A DNA stretch of 64,000 bases from Escarpia spicata (taxonomy: Eukaryota; Annelida; Polychaeta; Sabellida; Siboglinidae): assembly GCA_963995525.1 (NCBI GenBank), contig OZ023217.1, positions 1,040,019 through 1,104,018 of the forward strand. The letters are read 5' to 3'. Positions 1-12,375 of this stretch are shown one piece after another. The translations under genes and the position numbers were made by a program. Within the stretch, counting starts at the first letter, position 1, and each line of letters opens with the position of its first letter. The notes under the pieces are model-generated. The model was not told where the DNA came from. It saw nothing but the letters and a program-made list of their open reading frames with translations, and made no database searches.

Positions 1-78
1 GACCTATATGTAGTTTTACTTTTTATATTGAAAGTACAATTTATGGACATTGCCACCCTCCCCAGAAATATTCTATAA

Positions 79-193
79 CCCCCCTTCCCCTCCCTCCTTC
101 TCCCTCCCCGTCCCCCTCCCCATTCCCCGTCCCCCGTCTCCCGTCTCCCGTCCCCCGTCCCCCGTCCCCCGTCCCCCGTCCCCCGTCCCCCTG
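79..193. repeat. C-rich simple repeat (CCCCCGT-type heptamer)
   Basis: Pyrimidine-rich low-complexity stretch that becomes a regular 6-7 bp CCCCCGT-like tandem from about 120 onward. No coding signal. The surrounding 194-512 shows nothing recognisable. Confidence 0.85.
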
Positions 194-512
194 TCACCCG
201 GCATATTGACATACGTTCGTTGGGACTAGAGACTAATCTGGAGACGATGCATTGACAGGAGATGGCGCGCCAGCTCAAAACTCAAAATTAACCGTCATCT
301 TCTGAACAGTAGACTAGAAATGTCGGTCTTAGAAATTACATTGTATATGATTGCGTCGTGCATTCGACGGTTTTCCTTATATTGACTGGACTTAATGCAT
401 TCGGATCGCCTTATGAGAATCTTGTGTATAATGCAAAATATATTACGGCGGATCAAGCGTATTGGCAAGATGTATTATTATTATTTTTGATTGATCATAA
501 CCAGTCGCCAAT

Positions 513-585
513 TGTGTGTGTGTGTGTGTGTGTTTGTTTGTGTGTGTGTTTGTGTGTTTGTGTGTGTGCGCGCGCGCGCGCGTGT
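513..585. repeat. (TG)n microsatellite with CG run
   Basis: Alternating TG dinucleotides with TTTG interruptions, ending in a short (CG)n run near 568-581. The two overlapping small open frames here are products of the repeat. Confidence 0.9.
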
Positions 586-599
586 GTATGCCCATGTGT

Positions 600-1558
600 G
601 CATGTGTATGATGTCTCCTTTACAGGTAGCGCGTCTTTGGGCGGCCTCAAACCTTAGTACTGTACAACGAATACGTTGAAGTTCACCTGTGTAGCTTTGG
701 TATTTTGATCACGGGCGTCTGTTAAAGCCAATATCCTTCCACTGATCTTTGACAGTATTTTAACTTCACCAACAAACAGTTTTTATGTATCGTTTCTCCC
801 CAATACGTCCGTCCTTTTCACGACTTCGATGTTTTGTTTTGTGATGAACATCTTACAAAAATGTCTGGTTTGAACATTTCTTAATTGTTTATGTCTGCTT
901 TCTGCACAGCGGGCAGGGATACGTAGTTTCTATTTGGTAGTAACGTTCTTTCTACTATGCTGAAACCATATTCTGGACTCAACACATGTCACATGATCGT
1001 AACGAATCAGTTTAATGACGTAGATACGTACTTGACGTTAAACAAACATGACATGGATTGACCTATCCACCATGTGACCTATTGCCTATCACAACGTCTA
1101 TCATAAAAAGTTGTTGCTGAATACGTGGAACGTCCAGACATTCTATCGTATAATTTGTTTGAAATTCTGGCCTCAATAGTATATATTTATATTATGACAA
1201 AACATATAAGACAACGATTTTAAAGCGACAGCTGCATGTGGGAATGTTTGATCTAGAGTCATGTCGAAGTAGTAATGCAATTCACATTATAACCGTAATC
1301 AACATTGTTGGCAAAGGCAAAGTTTGACCGAGGTCACGCCATAAATTTGATTGTGACTTAGGCAAATTCTGAGTAGTGGTTCCGTCAGTTCGTGCCGTTT
1401 TTCACAACGCTGCTCGTCAACTATTGTTGTAAGTTACATAAAACGTCCCCTACCGATCGCTTATGTACCGTTATGTACCGACCGTTTATGTAACTCGGAA
1501 CAATCGCTGAAAACACGGATAACGTTGCGAATAATCACATAGCCCCGTGTGTACGATT
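600..1558. other. Unannotated single-copy sequence
   Basis: No open frame of note, no recognisable domain, no long repeat. It ends where the 5' untranslated part of the LINE appears to begin at 1559. Confidence 0.5.
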
Positions 1559-2079
1559 GGCGGGAACTTCCGGTGGTGAGTTGTTTTGAATTTGGTGCAG
1601 CAAACTTGCGAGAATAAAATAATATTTGATCAAGATAAGTGATATTATTGAGTGTATATCATATATAACGTAGTTGTAGATAGATATTAAGCAAGTTTTT
1701 TTGTAATCTAGGGTAGTTTAAAAGTAGGCGATTTGCGAGCGATAATTGGGGACGTTAATATAATCGGAACGTTGTTTACAAATTAGGTCACTGGCGAAGT
1801 TACCGTAACGTGTACGACAATAGAATAGGGTTAGTTGAGATAGTCGTTGTAGTTAGATGAGTAATTAAAACTTGAAATAACAAACATATTACACAGGAAA
1901 CAGACTTTGTTAAGACTACCTTGAATGTAAGCCTAACTTGAACAAATTGTAAGGCACGGTGTGTCACTTTGTGTTAACAAATATAACTAACTATAACCTA
2001 AAAATGTGGTGTAACTTGTACACAGAAAAGCTTTTTAATGACTATATAAAAACTATTTTGAATATAACTAAGTTCTTAT

Positions 2080-2715
2080 ATGACACCTCGCAAGCGGCAA
2101 CTCAGGCCAGAACGAAACTTAATGTGTAACGACTGCCAGAGCTGGGTGGATTTTGTGTTGTCTAGCTGTCCAAAATCATGGGCAGAGACCAAAGAAAACG
2201 GATTCACTTTTCAGTGTTTGGGGTGTTTGAGGGAGAAATGTCTGATGAAGGAGGTGTGTAAGTTGACGGATATAGTGAAGGAGATGGAAATACATGGAAC
2301 AGAGAAGGATGACACGGAGAGAGTTGGGAATATTACGACACAGAAGGAGCAGAGTTTTGACAGGGAGACTGAAGGAAGGAGACTAGGAGGATGGAACGTG
2401 ACAGGTGTGAAGGAACAAGGAAATGAGAAGAAGACAGAGGGCCGGAGGAAAAGTGTTCGGCAGAGGAAAAGAAAACGGGTCAGTGGGGATAGATCAACAT
2501 GTGGTCAAACTGTAGAGAACGAGGAGAGAGGCGATAGAGATACAGGCGGTGAAGAGGTAGATACCACAGAGGCAGTTCGTAAGACTGTAAAACAAAAGAC
2601 TGAGATAAAGAAGATGGAAGAAGACAGAGTGTTCAGTAAAAGAAAGGTAAACAGGTCTGTGTTGAGGAGCTGTCACAGGTGGAAGAAGACAGAGTGTTCA
2701 GCAAAAGAAAGGTAA
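2080..2715 (+). pseudogene. LINE ORF1, N-terminal PHD-like zinc-finger part
   Basis: Open frame of 211 codons. The first 50 residues hold Cys16, Cys19, Cys30, Cys46 and Cys49 around conserved Trp residues (CNDCQSW and FTFQCLGC), which fits a PHD-like zinc-binding module. From about residue 65 the protein is rich in Lys, Arg and Glu and looks like a flexible nucleic-acid-binding linker. In CR1-type elements this protein is thought to act with the retrotransposon RNA. The frame stops at 2713 inside the second copy of a 65-bp tandem repeat, so the linker is severed from the esterase part, which lies in another frame. The second copy of the element (51096 onward) has the same module, which supports this reading. 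Function by family is well supported; activity of this copy is not. Confidence 0.75.
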
Positions 2716-2815
2716 ACAGGTCTGTGTTGAGGAGCTGTCACAGGTGGAAGAAGACAGAGTGTTCAGCAAAAGAAAGGTAAACAGGTCTGTGTTGAGGAGC
2801 TGTCACAGATGGAAG
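2621..2815 (+). repeat. 65-bp direct triplication inside ORF1
   Basis: Three consecutive 65-bp units start at 2621, 2686 and 2751, each beginning AAGACAGAGTGTTCAG; they differ by only a few bases. Since 65 is not a multiple of three, each copy is read in a different frame, and the second copy introduces the stop at 2713. Confidence 0.95.
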
Positions 2816-2841
2816 GCAAGAGTTATATATATGCAGTAGTT

Positions 2842-3401
2842 AAGGGAAAGAGAGGAAACTGCGAGTGGTCAGGGGGGATTCTATTATCAGGAAGTTGGAC
2901 AAAACAATAAACAAGGGGAGGACATGTATACCAGGGGCAAGGATAGAGGATGTCACAGGAAGAATAGGCCAGGTCATGGATAATGACAACGTGGAATCTA
3001 TTCGTGTGTACGACGGCACCGATAATGCTGAGAAGGAAGGTACGACGGCATCATTGATAAGTATAGGAGACTGGTCTGCCACTGAAAGAGGCACGCATTG
3101 GACAGATCGTGTTACCGGGTATACTGGCGAAAATTGGTGCCTGAGGAGAATACTACGAAAATTGCAGAAGAATGGCCATGAACACACTGGTACAGAAGTT
3201 ATGTATGGAGATGGAGAAAGAAGTCGGCTTCGTAGACATGTGGGAGCAAGCTTTGTAGGGAGAGAATATATGTGTATGTGTGATGGGCTACATCTGACAG
3301 GAAAAGGAGCAGCAGTTCTAGGGAGCGAGTTCATTAGGTGCATAGGTGAAGGTACAGGCAAAGTTAGGTATTTAAAATACGTGCACACGGGGGATACGTA
3401 G
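2842..3401 (+). pseudogene. LINE ORF1, SGNH-hydrolase (esterase) domain
   Basis: The frame reads GDSIIRKLDKT at 2874, the nucleophile block of SGNH/GDSL hydrolases, and MCDGLHLTGKGAAVLG near 3276-3323, the block that supplies the Asp-x-x-His pair (Asp codon at 3282, His at 3291). Between them VYDGTDN near 3006-3026 corresponds to the degenerate third block (usually HxGTNN). Length is about 180 residues, near the usual size of this domain. An in-frame TAA at 2841 lies just upstream, so the domain has no start of its own and must once have been fused to the PHD part. In CR1-type elements the domain is thought to act on lipids or membranes, but its role is unsettled. Recognition of the fold is firm; function is not. 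Confidence 0.78.
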
Positions 3402-3471
3402 AGCCACCTCAAAGAAATAGTACAAACAAATCTACAAGGAAAGGTTCACCAAATATTCATAAAAATGAACT

Positions 3472-4075
3472 TAGATGTGTATGCTTAAATGTCAGAAGCA
3501 TAGTAAATAAAAGAAGCGATTTAAACATCATGATAGCGGAAATAGACCCCGATATAACAGGCATCACAGAATCATGGGAACATGAAGGTATGGTAGATGC
3601 TGAATTAGCTTTATCGGATTATGTCAAGTTTAGAAAGGACAGACAAGAGAGAAGGGGAGGCGGAGTCATTGTGTATATTAAAGAATCCATACAGACATAT
3701 GAAGTACAAATGAAAAGGGAAGCAGATTGCGAGGAAGCTATTTGGTGCAAATTAGTTACTAGAAACTCAACATTAACAATAGGACTAGTTTATAGTAGTC
3801 GAAACATACGATAAGAGGATGATGTAAAACTGGACAGTGCTATAAGGAGATAAGTAAAGGAGAATGTGTTATAGTTGGTGATTTTAATCATGGAGATATT
3901 CAGTGGAAATAACTAGAGAATGCTGGAGGTGATGACCAGCAGTTTCTACCTCTAATACAGGACTGCTTCCTTATCCAACCAGAGGTGGGAATGTGTTGGA
4001 TTTAGTGTTCTTTCCTCAAAACGAATTAGTTGATAATGTTAAAATGCATTAACTTTTGGGATCTAGTGATCTTTA
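3472..4075 (+). pseudogene. LINE ORF2, APE-like endonuclease domain
   Basis: From about 3472 the frame reads CLNVRSIVNKRSDL, then DPDITGITESW near 3548 with the catalytic Glu, then GGGVIVYIKESI near 3660. After a stop at 3812, translation in neighbouring frames recovers VGDFNHGDIQW near 3876 (catalytic Asp and Asn of GDFN), RGGNVLDLVF near 3985 and LGSSDL near 4058, where the family has SDH. The final His of that motif is not preserved. The enzyme nicks target DNA for target-primed reverse transcription. Several stops and frame changes make this copy non-functional. Confidence 0.8.
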
Positions 4076-4269
4076 GTATAAAAGTACAATCTGGTTATAA
4101 TGGTAAAAAGCGATGGAGGAGAAACTTTAACAAAGGCAAACATAAATTTTGATTAATTGATTGGACTAAATCAATGAAGGACAATACAGCAACATAATGT
4201 TGGTCGATTTTGAAAGATGAGATTGAGGGCATTATTGAAAGATTTGTTCCCCTAAGATAGCAAGGGAAA

Positions 4270-5995
4270 TGGTCTAGGAAGAAACACCTATCAAAAGAAG
4301 CTATACGAAAGATTGCTTACAAACAAATTATGTGGAGAGTTTACAGAAATATTGGAACTATTGCCGACTACAACAACTATAAAGAGGCCCTCGACCAGCT
4401 ACAACCGAAGTTCGAAAATACAAACGAACTTTTGAGCAAAAATTTTCGATTTATATCAAACAAATGATAGGAAGCGTTTATATGCTTATGTAAGGAGTAA
4501 ACAGAAGGTTCGAGATAAGGTGCGACCACTAGAAAACAGTGCAGGAAACATAATATATGATAGGTTTCAAATGGCAGAGGCCATGGATGAGTATTTCAGC
4601 TCAGTGTTTACCACAGAAGAACTAAATTCACTGTCATTACCAGTTAATATATGTGAGGGGGATGAATCAAATAAATTAGGGCAGTTGTTTTTTACTCCTG
4701 AAATGATATCAAAACAAATTAAGATGATAAAAGAAAACAAATCACTTGGAGTTGACGGGATACTACCAAAACTGCTCAAGGAAATTGTAGAACAAATCAG
4801 TACACCACTTGCTATATTCTTTAACTTGTAACGTAAGGAGGGAATCGTTCCACTAGAATGGAAAGAAGCAAACATTACACCGGTATTTAAAATGGGATCG
4901 AGGAGTAAGACAGATAATTACAGACCAGTGAGCTTAACATAAGTTTTATGCAAATTATTAGAAACGCCTAAGAGACCACCTGGTGGAATTCCTCGTAAAA
5001 TACAAATTAATAAATGAATCACAACATGGGTTCGTGAAATCTAGGTCTTGTGTAACCAATCTCTTACGTTTGTAGAATAAATTACAAAGTGGGTAGATGA
5101 TTGGTCACCAGTGGATGTTGTCTACTTAGATTTTCAGAAATAATTTGACAAAGTGCCACATCAAAGAGTGTTTTTTAAACTAAAAGCCCATTGTATAGGA
5201 TATGGTGTGATCAGTTGGATACAAACATGGTTGACAGACAGAAGACAGAGAGTAATAGTAGAGGGGGAGATTTCAAACTGAACACTAGTTTTTAGTCGAG
5301 AGCCACAGGGGTCGGTGTTGGGATCTATATTATTCTTAGTGTATATCAAAGATTTGGATGATGATATACGAAGCAAATTCGCAGACGATACAAAAGTGTT
5401 CAGAACAGTTACAACAGATGCAGATAAACACACTTTACAGGATGACCTAACCAAATTGGTCAAATGGTCCGACAAATGGCAAATGTTATTCAATTTTGGG
5501 AAGTATAAATGCGTCGACATCGGACATGGAGATGTGAAAAAGAATACATAATGGGGGATACATAATGGGGGATGCTATCTTAGGTGAAACGGTAAAAGAA
5601 AAGGACGTAGGAGTAACAGTTGGTGCTGACATGAAAGTTTCGGACCAATGTGGAATGGCTGCTTCAAAGAGTAACCAAATACTAGGGCTAATTAGGAGAA
5701 ATATCACTTGTAAGGAGAAACAGCTAATTGTACCACTGTACAAAGCAATAGTTAGGCCACATTTGGAATATTGTATACAAGCATGGAGGCCATATCGTAA
5801 GAAGTACATAGATATGCTAGAAAGCGTGCAACGAAGAGCAACTAACCTAATTCCTGAACTGAAAGATCTTGGTTATGAAAGATGCCTATTAGAATGCGAG
5901 TTGACAACACTAGAGACTAGGAGACTACGAGGAGACCAAAAAGAAGTTTTTAAGATATTGAATGGTTATGAGGACATTTATATAAATATTTTCTT
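4270..5995 (+). pseudogene. LINE ORF2, reverse transcriptase and C-terminal region
   Basis: The endonuclease-RT linker (KKHLSKEAIRKIAYKQ near 4280) is followed by the RT fingers and palm: KENKSLGVDGI near 4731, DNYRPVSLT near 4914, VYLDFQK-stop-FDKVPHQ near 5126 (the first catalytic Asp is kept), PQGSVLG near 5307 and FADDTKVF near 5380 (the FADD active site). The thumb and C-terminal part follow at 5565-5995 with RPHLEYCIQAW, QRRATNLIP and TTLETRRLRGDQ. The product copies element RNA at the nicked target. Breaks include stops at 4829, 5144 and 5549 and several frame changes. Similarity ends near 5995 in the middle of the conserved C-terminus; the downstream codons to 6101 look unrelated. Classification as RT is certain; clade is probable CR1-like. 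Confidence 0.88.
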
Positions 5996-6329
5996 CAAAC
6001 TGAATACGCGACGGAATGTCCGAACCCACCACGTGTATTCTGTTGGCTTGACGGAGGTTTTGCAAGGTAACAGGTCACGTGATGGATATGTCAATTTCTA
6101 AAAAAAAGAGTTTCTTGTCTTTCATTGGTTTAGCTCCCGAGATGCAAACCGTTTAGGGTGAAAACGTTATCATATGATAACAATTCGCTGGCATGTTGTG
6201 ATAGGTGAAATCATCTCTAACAAATATTTCAGCAACGTTTTATTTATAAAAGTGCACATACGTGTCAGAACATTCCCACGCTGACATGTGTCAAGCCACG
6301 GCAACATGTCTCAGTGTGGTGTTATTCAC
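5996..6329. other. Sequence flanking the truncated LINE
   Basis: No feature recognised. It includes a short open continuation of the LINE frame to 6101 that lacks similarity to the conserved tail. Confidence 0.4.
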
Positions 6330-6566
6330 TTAACGAGAAGAATCTTCTGGCTGCTTCGACGGCAGAGAGTCGATGTTGCTAATATGATTTCCGATGAATC
6401 CCGATGAAGTAGCCAGCGCTTCTGGCGCCTTCGGAAATGACACGGGCGAGAGTCGACCTGAAGTGCTACTGCCGGGCTCTCCTTGAGCATGTTCATTCAT
6501 CCTAGCGAAATACCTAAACAACTCGAGTGCTTTCCCGTTCGCCGATATGTTTCCCGTGTGGAACAT
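6330..6566 (-). CDS. Unrecognised small open frame, possible host exon
   Basis: A 78-codon open frame on the minus strand in single-copy DNA, starting with ATG at 6566 (ACCATGTT context) and closing with TAA at 6330. Its protein is rich in Ser, Gly, Pro and Glu and is not low-complexity; it begins MFHTGNISANGKALELFRYF. GC content is visibly higher than in the flanks, which is what a coding segment would look like. I recognise no domain, no signal peptide and no membrane segment. No strong acceptor lies just upstream of the ATG, and a GTGAAT that could be a weak donor overlaps the stop region. It could be a short real gene, a first exon, or chance. No neighbouring gene supports a role. Confidence 0.3.
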   Translation of the reverse strand: MFHTGNISANGKALELFRYFARMNEHAQGEPGSSTSGRLSPVSFPKAPEALATSSGFIGNHISNIDSLPSKQPEDSSR

Positions 6567-7541
<975 letters not shown>

Positions 7542-8810
7542 GTACCGAGGGGACACTTATTGATACGACTTGTTGTCACAGTCCCTCCATAAAAGTCGTC
7601 ACGAACTTGCTGCTGTCACGACCACAAGATCACATGCAAATAAGATAAGCATGCATGCCTGCACCAGAGATACGTTTCTGAAGCAGAAAACCATCAATCG
7701 CGTGAAAACACAACCGGGTACGTATAATGGGAGCTCCCAAAAATGATCTCACGGTGTACATGGTGATCTGAAATTCTAACAAGTATGAACTATGTGTGTT
7801 AGGTAGCAATGTATTCATATTAGTGATCATTGACGTAGTACTTAAGTACGCCATCAGTATTGTGGTGGTAGCCATCACAAAGTAGGTTATATCTTTATCA
7901 ATTATTATTATTATCACTGCCTGGTCCGCGGGATCGATATTTTAGGCTACGATTCGTGCGCCCGTCCTAGACCGCTGTAATGAATATCTGAATGTAATTT
8001 GCATGTTTATTAGTCCAGTAGCATTATAGTTGTACTGGGAAGTACATAGTACTATCCTACTGTTCAGGATAGTTCCAACATAACCTACAGAACAGCATAT
8101 CAAACGTCTCCTAATTCCCCGTGTACTTCTGTTTCGTCATAACGAGGCTACAGGCGTGAAACTGTGTGCGCAATTGTGCTGAAACCACTTTGGTTACATT
8201 TTGTTTGTTTTACTTTCTTTGTAACAACAATAACTTATTACAAAATGTCTTGTAATAATATACAAGCACACATACCCTGCACCACGTATAGTATCGATGG
8301 CTACAGCATTCGCGATAATAAAGGTGTTTTTATAAACACATTTTTAGAAGAAATATAGTTTTTATTAATTGGGTGGAATGAGGGCTTTCCAATTTGAATG
8401 CGATAAATAGAACGACGGAATGTCACGGCAAGGTCACATTATTTTGGACGGGCGCCAGTCACGTGGCTCATGGCTAAATGTCGGCCAATTGCATCGAACA
8501 AATTGCCATCCAACAAACCCAAAAGTGTATAACAAGGTTTCGCATTGACAATCATTGCACTGCATTTAGTTCGATGTTCAACATATACATGACTCTAGAT
8601 ATCTAGGCAACGCTCGTCCACATTTACTAATCCAAATTTCCCTTGCCGTCGATGTCGTCGATAGCGTCACTGAACCAGCCGCCATTGTCAGGATCTACAT
8701 TAAATCATTCTCTCGCTGACAAACGATGGACGCCGCGTCTATCAACTTACCTGCGTCACAACCGCGTCTCACCGCGTCACGGAAAGGTCACGCTTAGTGC
8801 TTGTCTTAAT
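7542..8810. other. Unannotated sequence up to the assembly gap
   Basis: Only short, unremarkable open frames (7630-7917 minus, 8164-8358 plus). No domain or repeat is recognised. The sequence breaks off in the gap at 8811. Confidence 0.4.
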
Positions 8811-9010
8811 NNNNNNNNNNNNNNNNNNNNNNNNNNNNNNNNNNNNNNNNNNNNNNNNNNNNNNNNNNNNNNNNNNNNNNNNNNNNNNNNNNNNNNNNNN
8901 NNNNNNNNNNNNNNNNNNNNNNNNNNNNNNNNNNNNNNNNNNNNNNNNNNNNNNNNNNNNNNNNNNNNNNNNNNNNNNNNNNNNNNNNNNNNNNNNNNNN
9001 NNNNNNNNNN
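8811..9010. other. Assembly gap, 200 N
   Basis: Exactly 200 undetermined bases. A round number like this usually marks a scaffold join of unknown length, so the order and distance of the sequence on its two sides should not be trusted. Confidence 0.99.
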
Positions 9011-9106
9011 CATTCGGAATATGTTGTAGTGATATCGATACAGCAGTGCATTCATGCACAAACAGGACAGTACGCGCTGTGGGTGTATATTACCTTCGGA
9101 GTGTGG

Positions 9107-9440
9107 AATTTAACAAGATTTAACAAGATTTCCGCCCAGAGAATTAACTCTAGATGGCATGTGGACAAGGCAGCCTTTTGGCTTATCGATAGTCCAACCC
9201 ATTTTATCTACGTGTATCCCGCCCTTCTGAGGTATGTGTCGATTTTATTTTTAAACATTCCCGCTACTAGACCCACACGAACAGCACATCATCTGTTTAT
9301 TAATATTTTCATAACCATTCAATATTTTAAACACTTCTATCTGATCTCCTCTCAATCTACCGGTCTCTAGTGTTGTTAAACCACATTCTTTTACGCGTAC
9401 ATTGTAACTAAGATCCCTCAGTTTTGGTAGCATTTGTCTC
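9107..9440 (-). mobile_element. CR1-like LINE, antisense 3' fragment
   Basis: Read on the minus strand, it encodes a piece of the conserved ORF2 C-terminus (LPKLRDLSY, CGLTTLETGRLRGDQIE, EVFKILNGYENI), then jumps to CGSSSGNV and the 3' untranslated region, so a central part of the C-terminus is deleted. On + the outer end carries TTTAACAAGA repeated about twice next to 9112-9133, the same end seen at 9883-9905. It is 5'-truncated and dead. Confidence 0.85.
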
Positions 9441-9882
9441 TCGCTCCAATGGGAGTATACACCACTAATAAACCGACTTCAGCAGAACAGCGCATCGCCA
9501 ACCCATATCCCCCAGTACAAAACAAAAACACAGACGAAACTCTCCTAGCTAGCGCAACGAACACAATAAAATGACGTTATTGTCTGTTGGGTTACAGAAA
9601 ATATCACCACAAAACGAGAGCCGGCTGTTTCATCTGTGTCCCCCAGAGCCACACAAACCGGCCTAGAGCGCAACAAAATAGTCGGGCAAGATCATGTTTA
9701 GCCTAGCGTTGTTCTGTTTACCCCAACACACAATGCCCCATCAATCACACAGTCGTGCCTCGAAGGCCGCCGAAAAGATTACCCTACAGCACTGCTACTG
9801 GAATCCATCAATAACCGACGAGGGTAACTTTTTCTAGGGTTCTTCAGTGCGCCTGGGGAAACCTTCAGCCATTATGCAACTA
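9441..9882. other. Unannotated spacer between two LINE fragments
   Basis: No domain recognised. It lies between the 5' side of one antisense LINE piece and the 3' end of the next. Confidence 0.4.
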
Positions 9883-12375
9883 GATTTAACAAGATTTAAC
9901 AAGAGAATACGCCACCCAGAGAATTAACTCTAGGTGGCAGGTGGACAAGGAAGCCTTTGGCTTATCGAGAGTCCAACCCTTTTATTTATGTATATCCCGC
10001 CCTTCTGAGGTATGTGTCGATTTTATTTTAAAACATATTCACGCTACTAGCACCCACACAACCAGTAGATAATCTGTTCCATTCATTTACAGTCCTTTGT
10101 GAAAATGAGAACTTTCCTATATCTAATCTACACTGCTTCTTTGCTAATGTAGCTTCATGTCCTCTGGTCCTTCTATCTTTCTTAACTGAGAACAAAATAT
10201 TTCTATCAATATTTTCATAACCATTTGTTATTTTAAACACTTCTATCTGATCTCCTCTCAATCTCCTGGTCTCTAGTGTTGCTAAACCAGATTCTTTTAG
10301 GCGAATTTCATAACTAAGATCCCTCAGTTTTGGTATAATTTTAGTCGCTCTCCTCTGTACTCTTTCTAGCATATCTATGTCCTTCTTGCGACATGGCCTA
10401 CACGCTTGTATACAGTATTCTAAATGAGGCCTAACTATTGTTTTGTACAGCAGTATTATTAGTTCTTTATACGCTATATTTCGCCTAATTAATCCAACGA
10501 TTTGATTTGAAGTTGCAATTCCGTACTGCTCTCAAAACTTCATATCAGCACTAATGGTTAACCCTAGGTCCTTTTCTTTTACAGTAGTACTCAGTACATA
10601 ACCCCCATTTTATATTGTACATCTTCGTCCCATGTCCTGCGTGGAGGCATTTACATATCCCAAAATTGAATAACATTTGCCACTTTTTAGACCATTTCAT
10701 CAACCTGTCAAGATCATCTTGTAAATGTTGTCTCTCTCCATCACTTTTAATCCTTCTAAACACATTTATATCATCCGCAAATTTCAACACCTTGCTTGTT
10801 ATGTCATCATCCAAATCGTTTATATATATTAAAAACAGTATAGGTCACAGTACTGATCCCTGTGGTGCCCCACTCAAAACGGATTTCCAGTTTGAAGCCT
10901 TCCCATCAACTACTACCCGTTGTCTTCTGTTAAGTAGCCTTTTTCTGTCCAGTTAATTTGACCATTTCCTATGCCATGGGCCTTTAGTTTAAGAAGCTGT
11001 AATCTTTGATGTGGCACTTTGTCGAAAGTTTTCTGAAAATAAATAGATCGTATCTACTGGTGATCCCTCGTCTACCCACTGAGTGATATCTTCCAAAAAC
11101 ATAACATATTTGTTAAGCATGACCTCGCTTTTATAAACCCGTGTTGAGATGGGTTTATCAAGTTATGTTTAACAAGAAAATCCACCATATGATCTAGTCT
11201 TTCTAATAATTTGCAAATCCCCGATGTTAAACTCACTGGTCTGTAGTTATCTGACTTATTTCTGGAACCCTTTTTAAATAACGGTATAATGTTTCCATTC
11301 TAAAGGAACCACTCCCTCTTTTAATGACAAATTGAAAACTTTTGCAAGCAGTATGCTAATTTGTTCTATTATTTCCAATAACAGTTTGGGCGGAATCCCA
11401 TCCATTCCAGGTGATTTATTATCCTACATAGCCCTTATTTTCTTAGCTATCGTTTCCGGGGTTACAATTATCTGTCCTAAATAGTTTGATTCTGCCCCCT
11501 TGAACTTAGCCTTTGGTACTAGCGGTGAAGAAATATCTTCCCTGGTAAACACCGAACTAAAATATTCATTCAGGTCTTGTGCCATTAAGAATCCCTCTGA
11601 TATTATATTTCCAGTACTATCTTCTAGAGGACCGACCTTATCCATACAAGCTCTTGCTGTCATGTTTTATATTACAAGCAAATTTAATTCATAGCTTTGA
11701 ATTTTTTATTTCAGCTGTAGCTTGGTTTAGTGCTTCTTTATAAATGTTGCAGTCTTCTTCATTTCCAGTACATCTATATGACTTTCAAATCATTTGTTTG
11801 TACTTAATTTTTCTAAAGACTTCTTTCGATAAGTGTTTCTTTTGGGACCGTTTCCCTTGTTTTTTCAAAGAGACAAATTTATCGACGATGCATTCAATTT
11901 CACTCTAAGATATTTCTGCTTTCTATTGTTGTGTTATTCTTCAGTGTATTATTCCAATTTATTCTTCAGTGTGTTATTCCAATCTATTCTTGTATTATTC
12001 CAGTCTATCTTTGTTAAATATTTCCTCAAATCCTTATATCTTCTTTTGTGGAAATCTCTTCTGTACTACTTTTAACTATTACTTTATGATTTTACTTTGA
12101 TAGTAAAATGTATCTGGTTGTGATCGCTACTCCCCAGTGGCTCACATAGTTTGACAATGTCAACTAATTCATTCTGTGAGGACAACATTTTTTCTTACAC
12201 ATTCTGACCTCTGGTTGGTTCTAGCACATGTTGAGAAAGGAAAGTATCTTGTTCTAAAACAAAAAATGGTGGTCTTTGCTCCCCGTACTCTGTAGGCATT
12301 TCCATTGTATATGCTCACTTCCCTTATATTGTTTTGTACTTTTTCATTCAGTGCATAAATCTCGGTATTTTGCTT
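9883..12375 (-). mobile_element. CR1-like LINE, copy 3, 5'-truncated, antisense
   Basis: About 2.5 kb of the same family as 1559-5995, reversed. The 3' end on + starts with two TTTAACAAGA-type decamers (about 9885-9905), followed by about 120 bp of 3' untranslated sequence, then the ORF2 C-terminus, RT and part of the endonuclease. The 5' limit is set near 12375, where similarity to the endonuclease (KVQNNIREVS on the minus strand) fades. It is the only copy here that keeps both the family 3' end and the RT core. Several stops and frame changes show decay. Confidence 0.85.
10028..12370 (-). pseudogene. LINE ORF2 remnant (endonuclease C-part, RT, C-terminus)
   Basis: On the minus strand, from high to low coordinates: KVQNNIREVS (about 12330), QHVLEPTR (12215), LGSSDHNQIHF (about 12130, the endonuclease SDH motif intact), KKHLSKEVFRKIKYKQ (about 11825), the linker ending GRPLEDSTGN-like (11424-11663), SGAPQGSVL (about 10880), NDLDDDITSK (about 10810), KFADDINVF (about 10775, FADD active site kept), then QRRATKIIPKLRDL and TLETRRLRGDQIE (10250-10360) and QRTVNEWNRLSTG (about 10080). 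A stretch that should hold the GDFN motif between IREVS and the next block is missing, so the endonuclease is internally deleted. Stops and frame shifts occur throughout. The role by family is target-primed reverse transcription; this copy cannot do it alone. Confidence 0.82.

Larger units (their letters stand above)
1559..5995 (+). mobile_element. CR1-like non-LTR retrotransposon, copy 1 (long, decayed)
   Basis: Seen in order: about 520 bp of non-coding leader, an ORF1 with PHD-like zinc finger and SGNH-esterase segments, an APE-type endonuclease, a reverse transcriptase and its C-terminal region. This ORF1 domain pair is known from CR1-clade elements, so I assign it to CR1 or a close relative. 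The 5' edge is placed at GGCGGGAAC because a second copy at 50771 has the same word at the start of its leader, followed by similar sequence ending in TTGGTGCAG. The 3' edge is abrupt near 5995: the conserved tail present in the antisense copies is missing, so the element is 3'-truncated or interrupted. Many stops and frame changes show it is inactive. Confidence 0.85.

Noticed and set aside
8643..9123. Open frames crossing 8811-9010
   Set aside because: They run through undetermined bases and have no meaning.
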